64,000 nt of DNA from Oleiagrimonas sp964608595 (GTDB lineage: Bacteria; Pseudomonadota; Gammaproteobacteria; Xanthomonadales; Rhodanobacteraceae), in the NCBI GenBank assembly GCA_964608595.1, contig CAZSOU010000003.1, forward strand, positions 4,663-68,662. Reading direction: 5' to 3'. Under the pieces are notes generated by a model. That model worked only from the letters and a program-made list of their open reading frames with translations. It did not search any database and was not told the DNA's origin. Each line of letters begins with the position of its first letter. Position 1 is the stretch's first letter. A program made the translations under genes and the position numbers. Shown piece by piece: positions 50,831 to 57,672 of the stretch.

Positions 50831-50977
50831 TGCTTAGAGCATGACCTCGAGAACGCGTTGGGTGAGAGAAGGTTGACACGGTTTTTTTGCGGATCGCTTG
50901 CGCTATCGTAGCGGACAATGGGGCAAGGCGAACCTGAACGGCCAGTCGGACAGGGGCGCCATTCACGGGAGACAGAC

Positions 50978-51298
50978 ATGATCGACGGGTTCGTGGCGCT
51001 GTACATCTTCATGCTGGCGGCGTTTACCGGGTACGAGATCATCAGCCGCGTGCCGGTGATCCTGCATACGCCGCTGATGTCGGGTTCCAACTTCGTCCAT
51101 GGCATCGTGCTGGTCGGGGCGATGGCGGCGATGGGGCACGCGACAACGCCTTGGGAGTTCTGGATTGCCGCCGTTGCGGTCTTGCTTGGCGCGGGCAATG
51201 TGGTCGGTGGCTATGTGGTCACCGAGCGCATGCTGGAAATGTTCAAGACCAGTCGCAAGCCGCAAGGCGGTGACGACAAATCGGAGGGTGGCTCATGA
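50978..51298 (+). CDS. pntAB: NAD(P) transhydrogenase subunit alpha part 2 (PntAB)
   Basis: Membrane domain IIa of the three-subunit transhydrogenase: 106 residues from ATG 50978 with three or four helices. It begins MIDGFVALYIFMLAAFTGYE, with GSNFVHGIVLVGAM and VGGYVVTERMLEMF, all typical. Its stop overlaps the pntB ATG. Confidence 0.93.
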   Translation: MIDGFVALYIFMLAAFTGYEIISRVPVILHTPLMSGSNFVHGIVLVGAMAAMGHATTPWEFWIAAVAVLLGAGNVVGGYVVTERMLEMFKTSRKPQGGDDKSEGGS

Positions 51299-52710
51299 GT
51301 CCGGTCGAGTGGGCCGTCCGCGGCATCTATTTTCTTGCCGCCGTGCTTTTCATCGTCGGCCTCAAGCGCATGAGTTCGCCGCGGACCGCACGTACGGGCA
51401 TTCACTGGGCGGGTCTGGGCATGTTGCTGGCCGTGGTCGCGACGTTTTTCCTGCCCGGAATGCATCATCGCTGGATCATGCTGGCGCTCATCGCCGGTGC
51501 TTCGGTGGTCGCTTTGGTTACCGGGCGTCGGGTGGCCATGACCGCGATGCCGCAGATGGTCGCGCTTTACAACGGCATGGGCGGCGGCGCGGCAGCCGCC
51601 ATCGGCGCGACGGAGCTGCTGGGGTTCGCGTCGCTGTCAGGGTTGATGGAGGCCGGCTTCGACGGCCAGGGGACGCTGCACATGGCGCTGGCGGTGCTGG
51701 GCTCACTCATTGGCGCGGTGTCGTTTTCCGGCTCGCTGATCGCGTTTGCCAAATTGCAGGGCTGGCTCACGCGACGGGTGATGTTCGCGGGGCAGCAGGT
51801 GTTCAATCTGCTGGTGCTGGCCGCGACGGTAGTCATCGGTGTGCTGCTGGTGTCGGGATATCTGCAAATCGGCCTGATCGTCGCTTTTTTCGTGTTGGCG
51901 CTGGTATTCGGCTTGTTGATGACATTGCCCATCGGGGGCGCGGACATGCCAGTCGTGATTTCGCTGTACAACGCGCTCACCGGCCTGGCAGTGGCGTTCG
52001 AGGGTTTTGCCCTGGGCAACGAGGCCATGATCATCGCCGGCATGGTGGTGGGTGCAGCCGGCACGTTGCTGACGCAGTTGATGGCCAAGGCCATGAATCG
52101 TTCGCTTGCCAACGTGCTGTTCGGCAGCTTCGGTGCGTCGACCGGTGCCGAAGCGCAGGAGGTCGACGGTTCGCTCAAACCGATCGATGCATCCGATGCG
52201 GCGGTCATGATGGCCTACGCCGAACGTGTGGTGATCGTTCCGGGCTACGGCATGGCAGTGGCGCAGGCGCAGCACAAGATCTGGGAGTTCGCGCGCTTGT
52301 TGATCGATCGCGGTGTCAAGGTCGGGTTTGCGATCCATCCCGTCGCCGGGCGCATGCCGGGGCACATGAATGTGTTGCTGGCCGAGGCCGGGGTGCCATA
52401 TGACCTGATTGCCGACATGGACGACATCAACCCGGCGTTCGCGCAAACGGACGTGGCGCTGGTGATCGGCGCCAACGATGTCGTCAATCCGGTGGCCAGA
52501 ACCGATCCGGGCTCGCCCATCTACGGCATGCCGGTACTGGACGTGGCGTCGGCCAGAAACGCGATCGTCATCAAGCGCGGCCGTGGCAAGGGTTTCGCGG
52601 GTATCGAGAATGCGCTTTTTTATGCCGACCACACACGCATGCTGTATGGCGATGGTCAGGCGATGGCGGGCGAACTGGTGGCGGCGCTCAAGATGCTCGA
52701 CGACGCTTGA
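51295..52710 (+). CDS. pntB: NAD(P) transhydrogenase subunit beta
   Basis: Membrane domain IIb plus NADP(H)-binding domain III, 471 residues. About nine helices (to residue 265) include MVALYNGMGGGAAA, then domain III with VVIVPGYGMAVAQAQHKIWE, FAIHPVAGRMPGHMNVLLAEA and GANDVVNPVARTDPGSPIYG. With PntAA and PntAB it uses the proton gradient to make NADPH. Starts in ATGA overlap with pntAB. Confidence 0.96.
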   Translation: MSPVEWAVRGIYFLAAVLFIVGLKRMSSPRTARTGIHWAGLGMLLAVVATFFLPGMHHRWIMLALIAGASVVALVTGRRVAMTAMPQMVALYNGMGGGAAAAIGATELLGFASLSGLMEAGFDGQGTLHMALAVLGSLIGAVSFSGSLIAFAKLQGWLTRRVMFAGQQVFNLLVLAATVVIGVLLVSGYLQIGLIVAFFVLALVFGLLMTLPIGGADMPVVISLYNALTGLAVAFEGFALGNEAMIIAGMVVGAAGTLLTQLMAKAMNRSLANVLFGSFGASTGAEAQEVDGSLKPIDASDAAVMMAYAERVVIVPGYGMAVAQAQHKIWEFARLLIDRGVKVGFAIHPVAGRMPGHMNVLLAEAGVPYDLIADMDDINPAFAQTDVALVIGANDVVNPVARTDPGSPIYGMPVLDVASARNAIVIKRGRGKGFAGIENALFYADHTRMLYGDGQAMAGELVAALKMLDDA

Positions 52711-53125
52711 CGGCGACCACGAGGATGGCCAGCACCATGCCGACCAGACACGAGGCCAGCAGGCGCGTGCCCCAGTCGCTCAGCGCCCACAGCATGCCGA
52801 TGCCGGCCTTGCGCAGGGTGGTGAAGTAGCCCAGCCCCATGATGGCAGCCAGACGCAACCCCGTGAACAGGCACTGCATGTAGATGGCCGCCAGCCAGGT
52901 GCCGCCGGCAGCCAGCAGCAGGGCCGGCACGCGCGATGCGGTGACCCATGCGCGCGTGGCCAATCCCATCGCCACACCGGCCGGCAGGGCAAACCACCAT
53001 GCCGCTGATGGCACATGCAGCGTCAGCGCCATCCACACGGCGCCGAGGGCCAGGGCGATGGCAAGAGCACAGATGACGGCGAACAGTGCTCCGAGAGCGA
53101 TGCGAACGGGTGAGCGCTCAGGCAT
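52688..53125 (-). CDS. Hypothetical membrane protein with four predicted helices
   Basis: I do not recognise this family. From ATG 53125 it has 145 residues with hydrophobic segments at about 8-33, 40-60, 66-88 and 110-140, a small charged C-terminus (VKRRRAS) and Arg/Lys on likely cytoplasmic loops. It is convergent with pntB, overlapping its end by 23 bases, and divergent from sufT. It may be a genuine gene given its length and membrane pattern; the frame continues open upstream without a plausible start. Confidence 0.55.
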   Translation of the reverse strand: MPERSPVRIALGALFAVICALAIALALGAVWMALTLHVPSAAWWFALPAGVAMGLATRAWVTASRVPALLLAAGGTWLAAIYMQCLFTGLRLAAIMGLGYFTTLRKAGIGMLWALSDWGTRLLASCLVGMVLAILVVAVKRRRAS

Positions 53126-53278
53126 GAGAACAGTCGCGATCAGGCACGGACATGGGCGGCATCGGGCACAAAAACCGCCATCATACCTGTTTGCATCGAC
53201 AAGGTGCTTGATCTTGGTGGCCGTGGTCCGCATACAAAGAGGGCATAATGACCCGATTTTCAGCGTGACGAGAGCCAT

Positions 53279-53836
53279 ATGAGCGGTTTCAGCCCCACCA
53301 GCGAGCCTTTTACCCTTCAACACGACTGCCCGGCGGTCATGGTGCCGCAGGGTGATCGCGTGGTTCTGCCTGCCGGACAGATCGGTTACATCACGCAAGC
53401 TCTGGGTGGCAGTTTCACCGTGTATGTCGAGGGCAACCTGTTCCGGATCGCCGGCGAAAATCACGATGCGCTCGGCAAGCCCGCTCCGGAGCCGCTCACC
53501 CTGCCGGAAAACGCCGGTGATGCCGATGTGGAAAGACTCGTATGGGCGCAGCTTCGCACCTGCTTCGACCCGGAAATTCCCGTCAACGTGGTCGATCTGG
53601 GCCTCGTGTACGACGTCAGTCTGGAGCATACCGATGATGGCAAGCGCACCGTTTACGTCAAAATGACATTGACGGCGCCCGGCTGCGGCATGGGCGACAT
53701 TCTGGTGGATGATGCGCGCGAGAAGCTGGAAATGATCCCCACCATCGTCGAGGCGGATATCGACATGGTGTTCGACCCGCCGTGGAATTACTCCATGATG
53801 TCGGACGAGGCCAAGCTCGAAACCGGCATGATGTAA
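53279..53836 (+). CDS. sufT: Fe-S assembly protein SufT (MIP18/DUF59 family)
   Basis: A 185-residue carboxy-terminal MIP18 domain protein involved in maturing Fe-S proteins under high demand. The N-terminal part (VMVPQGDRVVLPAGQIGYIT) is the SufT-specific leader. The DUF59 domain has DPEIPVNVVDLGLVYDV, the reactive cysteine in LTAPGCGMGDIL and DPPWNYSMMSDEAK. Other suf genes are not in this window. An ATG at 53279 follows GACGAGAG. Confidence 0.9.
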   Translation: MSGFSPTSEPFTLQHDCPAVMVPQGDRVVLPAGQIGYITQALGGSFTVYVEGNLFRIAGENHDALGKPAPEPLTLPENAGDADVERLVWAQLRTCFDPEIPVNVVDLGLVYDVSLEHTDDGKRTVYVKMTLTAPGCGMGDILVDDAREKLEMIPTIVEADIDMVFDPPWNYSMMSDEAKLETGMM

Positions 53837-53872
53837 CTGGCTTCGGGTTGCAAGTAATTGAAGACAATTGAT

Positions 53873-53893
53873 TTTCGCGGAAATTCCGCGAAA
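53873..53893. repeat. Perfect inverted repeat after sufT
   Basis: TTTCGCGGAA, one base, TTCCGCGAAA. It could be a sufT 3' hairpin (no T run on the plus strand) or a protein-binding palindrome. Confidence 0.5.
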
Positions 53894-54019
53894 GTTCCGG
53901 TGTGCGCGAACGAAGAGCACTTCTGAAGCGCGCATGCCCAGGTCCGTCTTTGCGGACGCGAGTTCCGCCAGGAAAGCGTCCACCACGTGATGAAGTTCAC
54001 ACTATGAGGTTGTGACTTT

Positions 54020-54031
54020 CGTCATATGACG
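54020..54031. promoter_or_regulatory. 12-bp perfect palindrome, candidate operator
   Basis: CGTCATATGACG, centred about 37 bases before the TTGACA box. No regulator family assigned. Confidence 0.4.
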
Positions 54032-54048
54032 CATTTTGTCCAAAAGTG

Positions 54049-54060
54049 ACCAATATTGGT
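54049..54060. promoter_or_regulatory. 12-bp perfect palindrome abutting the -35 box, candidate operator
   Basis: ACCAATATTGGT ends one base before TTGACA, so a protein bound here would touch RNA polymerase. Confidence 0.4.
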
Positions 54061-54061
54061 A

Positions 54062-54090
54062 TTGACAACCGGAGGACACCACTCTAGTTT
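54062..54090 (+). promoter_or_regulatory. Candidate promoter of the S53 protease
   Basis: TTGACA (perfect -35) at 54062-54067 with a weak TAGTTT at 54085-54090 after 17 bases. A poor -10 with a perfect -35 suggests an activator-dependent promoter or a different sigma factor. It would give a leader of about 240 bases. Confidence 0.35.
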
Positions 54091-54098
54091 CCAATGAT

Positions 54099-54285
54099 CG
54101 CCTGCTTGGGAGGGCAGGCGGAGATTCCACAGCGACGCTTGATAGTCAGTGTCGTCCCGCACGCAACACCCGGGTGCTGCCACTCTGGATGGAACGACAG
54201 GGCAGAGCCAGCGCCTCACGGGTGCCCGTGGAATCCGCACCATCAAAAACGAGCCGCGTTTGCGGCAAAACCAATCATGAGGCTC
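54099..54285 (+). ncRNA. Structured 5' leader RNA, candidate riboswitch-like element
   Basis: The leader can fold into: hairpin A (54099-54105 with 54114-54120); a closing stem P1 GATTCCAC/GTGGAATC (54123-54130 with 54228-54235); P2 TGTCGTCCC/GGAACGACA with one mismatch (54150-54158 with 54191-54199); P3 GCAACAC/GTGCTGC with one mismatch (54163-54169 with 54174-54180) inside P2; and P4 GGGCA/TGCCC (54200-54204 with 54223-54227) with inner GAG/CTC. P2, P4 and the 3' strand of P1 abut without gaps, as in stacked RNA junctions. A further hairpin GCCGC-GTTT-GCGGC is at 54253-54266. No known riboswitch consensus fits. Confidence 0.5.
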
Positions 54286-54288
54286 CAG

Positions 54289-54321
54289 GCGGGCCACATA
54301 GGGTCCGCTTGTGTCTTTTTT
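54289..54321 (+). terminator. Terminator-like hairpin just before the protease ribosome site
   Basis: GCGGGCC (54289-54295) pairs with GGTCCGC (54302-54308), loop ACATAG, then TTGTGTCTTTTTT. The Shine-Dalgarno GGAGGAGG (54323-54330) follows directly, so termination here would block protease expression. Possible expression platform of the leader RNA. Confidence 0.55.
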
Positions 54322-54337
54322 CGGAGGAGGATTTTTG

Positions 54338-56917
54338 ATGCAAGGTCGTTTTCAAGTGAAATTGCTGGCGGCAGCCGTGGGCATGGCCATGGCCTCGGCG
54401 GCAGTCGCCGGTGCCGCGGTTCAGACCGGCGGTACCGCCAAGACCCAGATGGTCGCCGTGACCCAGGCCGCCAAGTTGCAACAGGGTGCGCACATCATGG
54501 GGGTCCTTCCCAACACGCACCCGGTGCACATCGCCGTGGCGCTGAAGATGCGCAACCAGGCCAAGTTGCACAGCTTCATTGCCAATGCGCATTCGCCCAG
54601 CGCCCTGATTGCCAAACGTGCCCTGACGCCGGCGGAGTTTCGCGCCAGCTATTCGCCGACCCTGACGCAGGCGAAGAAAGTGGCGGCGTATCTGCGCAGT
54701 CACGGTTTCACCAATGTCGAGATTTCCGACAACCGCATGCTGGTGTCGGCCGACGGTACCACCGCCGATGCCAAGGCGGCTTTCAACACCCACATGGCGC
54801 GAGTGCAGACGGCCAACGGCCGTGTCGGTTTCATGAACACTTCGGCCGTGCACGTGCCGGCGACACTGCAGGATGAAATTCTTTCGGTCATCGGCCTGCA
54901 GAACGTGCACAAGGCGCACACCATGGTGCAACCCTACGCCGGCGGTTACAGCCCGCAGAGCGTCACCGGGCACAATCCGATGGATTGGCCGGCCATTTAT
55001 GGTGGTACCAATCTGCAGACCGCCGCCGGTGTGTCGGTGGGCATCATCACCTCGGGCTCGCTGTCGCAGACCATTGCCGATTTGAACAGTTTCACCAGCC
55101 AGAACGGCATCGCCCAGGTCCAGACGCAGACCATCAACACCAACGGTACCAGCAACGACACCAGCGGCGTCGGCGAATGGAACCTGGACAGCCAGGACAT
55201 CGTCGGCATGGCCGGCGGCCAGGTCGGCAAGATCGTTTTCTACAACATCCCGTCGCTGTCCAACGTCAACCTCACCGCCGACATCAATCGCGCCGTGTCG
55301 GACAACCAGGTCAAGATCATCAACGTGTCGCTGGGCGAGTGCGAAACTTACGCCCAGCAGGACGGCTCGGCCGCGGCGCAGGATCAGGCGTTCCAGCAGG
55401 CTGTGGCGCAAGGACAGACGTTTTCCGTTTCCACCGGCGACAGCGGCGCCGACGAGTGTGGCGACGGCGGCACCACGCCGAGCTGGCCGGCGGCTTCGCA
55501 GTATGTCGTGGCCGTGGCCGGCACCCGGGTCAACACGTCGGGCACCAATTGGCTGAGCGAGTCGGTGTGGAGTGACACCGGCGGCAGCGAAAGCAGCTTC
55601 GAGCCGCAGCCGAGCTGGCAGCAGGGGCTGTTTTCGGGCAACCATCGCGGTGTGGCCGATGTGGCCTATCCGGGTGATCCGAGCTCCGGCGCACTGGTCA
55701 TCGTCAATGGTCGTACCCAGCAGATCGGCGGCACCAGCCTGTCGGCGCCGATGTTTGCCGGCTTCTGGGCGCGCGTGCTTGCCACCAAGGGCAGCGATGT
55801 GGGCTTTGCCGCACCGCTGTTGTATGCCCTGCCGTCGTCGGATTTCCACGACATCACCTCCGGCAACAACGGCGGTGAACAGGCCGGCCCGGGTTATGAC
55901 CTGGCCAGCGGCCTGGGCAGCATCATCATGAGCAAGGCGATGTCCGATCTTGGTGGTGGTTCCACGCCGCCCCCGGGCAATACGCCGCCGTCGGCGAGCT
56001 TCACCGACAGCATCAATGGTCTGAGCGTGAGTTTTGCCGATACCTCCACCGACAGCGACGGTTCCATCGCCTCGCGTTCGTGGAATTTCGGTGACGGCGC
56101 AACGTCCACCAGCGCCAATCCGAACCACACCTACACAAGCTCGGGTACCTATACCGTCCAGTTGACTGTCACCGACAACGACGGCGCCAGCGACAGCGTG
56201 AGCAAGCAGGTGACCGTGTCCGGCGGGACCGGTGGTGGCAGCCAGTTGCAGAACGGTGTGCCGGTCAGTGTGTCCGGCAGTCGCAACCAGTTCACGCAGG
56301 CCTACACGGTTCAGGTTCCGGCCGGAGCCACCAATCTGGTCATCAGCACCTCCGGTGGTTCGGGTGACGCCGATCTGTACGTGAAGTTCGGTTCCGCGCC
56401 GACGACCAGCAGTTACGATTGTCGCCCGTACCAGAACGGCAACAGCGAAAGCTGCAGTTTTGCAGCGCCGCAGGCCGGCACCTACTACGTCAAGCTGCGG
56501 GGCTATCAGAACTTCGCCAATGTTTCGCTGAAGGCCACCTGGAACACTGGTGGCGGTACCCAGCCGCCGTCGGACGGCACGTTCGACAATCCCACCGATA
56601 CACCGATTCCCGATGGCGGTTCGATCAGCAGCAACATCGCCGTGACCGGCGAGCCGGGTACCGCACCTTCGGATCTCCAAGTGCATGTGGACATCCAGCA
56701 TCCGTATCGCGGGGATCTTCGTGTGACGCTGTATGCGCCCAACGGTGCATCCGTGGTGCTCAAGCAGCCGGACTACTACGACTATTCGAGCAACGTCGAC
56801 AAGACCTGGACGGTCAATGCCTCGTCGGTACAGGGTAACGGCACCTGGAAGCTGAAGGTGGACGATGTGTACACCGGCTACAGCGGCTATATCGATGATT
56901 GGAGCCTCAGCTTCTGA
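54338..56917 (+). CDS. Secreted S53 family serine-carboxyl peptidase (sedolisin/kumamolisin-like) with PKD, PPC and P domains
   Basis: An 859-residue secreted protease from ATG 54338, after GGAGGAGG. Signal peptide 1-24; activation propeptide about 45-185; S53 catalytic domain about 205-545 with Glu280 and Asp284 (GEWNLDSQD), oxyanion Asp368 (STGDSGAD) and Ser467 (GGTSLSAP), plus the calcium-site end SGNNGG...AGPGYDLASGLGS. A PKD domain (550-630, WNFGDGATS), a bacterial pre-peptidase C domain (636-735, GDADLYVKFG) and a proprotein-convertase P domain (746-859, HPYRGDLRVTLYAPNG) follow. S53 enzymes work at acid pH and digest proteins extracellularly. An in-frame GTG at 54311 is rejected. Confidence 0.95.
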   Translation: MQGRFQVKLLAAAVGMAMASAAVAGAAVQTGGTAKTQMVAVTQAAKLQQGAHIMGVLPNTHPVHIAVALKMRNQAKLHSFIANAHSPSALIAKRALTPAEFRASYSPTLTQAKKVAAYLRSHGFTNVEISDNRMLVSADGTTADAKAAFNTHMARVQTANGRVGFMNTSAVHVPATLQDEILSVIGLQNVHKAHTMVQPYAGGYSPQSVTGHNPMDWPAIYGGTNLQTAAGVSVGIITSGSLSQTIADLNSFTSQNGIAQVQTQTINTNGTSNDTSGVGEWNLDSQDIVGMAGGQVGKIVFYNIPSLSNVNLTADINRAVSDNQVKIINVSLGECETYAQQDGSAAAQDQAFQQAVAQGQTFSVSTGDSGADECGDGGTTPSWPAASQYVVAVAGTRVNTSGTNWLSESVWSDTGGSESSFEPQPSWQQGLFSGNHRGVADVAYPGDPSSGALVIVNGRTQQIGGTSLSAPMFAGFWARVLATKGSDVGFAAPLLYALPSSDFHDITSGNNGGEQAGPGYDLASGLGSIIMSKAMSDLGGGSTPPPGNTPPSASFTDSINGLSVSFADTSTDSDGSIASRSWNFGDGATSTSANPNHTYTSSGTYTVQLTVTDNDGASDSVSKQVTVSGGTGGGSQLQNGVPVSVSGSRNQFTQAYTVQVPAGATNLVISTSGGSGDADLYVKFGSAPTTSSYDCRPYQNGNSESCSFAAPQAGTYYVKLRGYQNFANVSLKATWNTGGGTQPPSDGTFDNPTDTPIPDGGSISSNIAVTGEPGTAPSDLQVHVDIQHPYRGDLRVTLYAPNGASVVLKQPDYYDYSSNVDKTWTVNASSVQGNGTWKLKVDDVYTGYSGYIDDWSLSF

Positions 56918-56929
56918 GGAAGGGGACCA

Positions 56930-56947
56930 CGGCACACGGATGTGCCG
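56930..56947 (+). terminator. First hairpin after the S53 protease
   Basis: CGGCACA-CGGA-TGTGCCG followed by TTT, 12 bases after the stop. Weak T tract; probably part of a tandem terminator. Confidence 0.5.
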
Positions 56948-56967
56948 TTTCCATGGACTGAAACGGG

Positions 56968-57001
56968 AAGAGCCCGGCCTGCACGGTCGGGCTCTTTTTT
57001 C
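56968..57001 (+). terminator. Intrinsic terminator of the S53 protease
   Basis: AAGAGCCCG (56968-56976) pairs with CGGGCTCTT (56988-56996), ending in a run of T to 57001. Confidence 0.85.
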
Positions 57002-57016
57002 CGGTGTGGGTCCGCC

Positions 57017-57526
57017 TCAGCTTTCGGCGGCCTCGAAACGATTGGCTTTGCGATTCTTGCGCACGTGGCGCGGATCCCAGACGCGGCCATTCATGGCAAT
57101 CCACACGCCCTTGTCGAGCGTTTGCACGGCACCCACGGCGCAGCCGATGTTGAACACCGCGTCCGACCCCTGAAAGCGCGCCGGGTTCAGCGCGCCAGTC
57201 AGAATGATCACCTTGTCTCCGATGCCTTCCAGCACGCGCGCCGTGTCGACCATCGAATCGGTGCCGTGGGTCACCAGTACGTGACGGTGCGGTTGTGCCT
57301 CGATGGTGCTGCGAATCAGACGGCGATCCTCGTCAGTCATTTCCAGGCTGTCCTTGCGCAGGATCGACGAGACGCTGAATTCGAATCCCACGCCCAACTG
57401 CGCGAGAATGTCGCCAATTTGCGGTGCACCGATCTTGTAATCGGACTTGGCGTCGAAATAGATCTTGTCGATGGTGCCGCCGGTGGTGACGATGGCGAGA
57501 TGCTGCATGAGCTGGTGATCGGACAT
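57017..57526 (-). CDS. Single-domain asparaginase-like protein
   Basis: A 169-residue protein matching only the N-terminal domain of L-asparaginases (full enzymes have about 330). Catalytic threonines are kept: TTGGTIDK near the start and VTHGTDSMVDTA; TGALNPARFQGSD follows. The C-terminal domain, which completes the active site in classic dimers, is missing, and the end KNRKANRFEAAES is natural, with no frameshift remnant in the downstream 16 bases before the terminator. Such short asparaginase-domain proteins occur in other gammaproteobacteria. Activity uncertain. ATG 57508 is a possible alternative start. Confidence 0.82.
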   Translation of the reverse strand: MSDHQLMQHLAIVTTGGTIDKIYFDAKSDYKIGAPQIGDILAQLGVGFEFSVSSILRKDSLEMTDEDRRLIRSTIEAQPHRHVLVTHGTDSMVDTARVLEGIGDKVIILTGALNPARFQGSDAVFNIGCAVGAVQTLDKGVWIAMNGRVWDPRHVRKNRKANRFEAAES

Positions 57527-57672
57527 GGAATTGAGTGCACGGTAAAAAAGCGGCCGTCATTATCGCGCAAACCTCGCCGGAACGCCGACCTTCTGCCCGG
57601 CCAACATTTCGTCATGTCGGAGCGTCGATCTGCCGCACGGTATCGCGGTTGCAAGCGATGCCGGCCTGGCCG

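Larger units (their letters stand above)
53837..54061. promoter_or_regulatory. Intergenic upstream region with palindromes before the S53 protease promoter
   Basis: No coding frame is convincing here. The region holds three perfect inverted repeats listed separately (53873, 54020, 54049) and becomes AT-richer towards 54061. It is the likely control region of the secreted protease. Confidence 0.5.

Noticed and set aside
53126..53278. Longer N-terminus for the 145-residue membrane protein
   Set aside because: The open frame continues, but through the sufT promoter region and sufT itself in antisense, with no family similarity.
54099..54285. Known c-di-GMP-I (GEMM) riboswitch
   Set aside because: The conserved GGGACGCAAAGCC-type core and GNRA tetraloop/receptor pieces are not present, so the leader is not called a GEMM element.
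54275..56935. Open frame of 886 codons antisense to the S53 protease
   Set aside because: Shadow of the protease codon usage, no domain or ribosome site.
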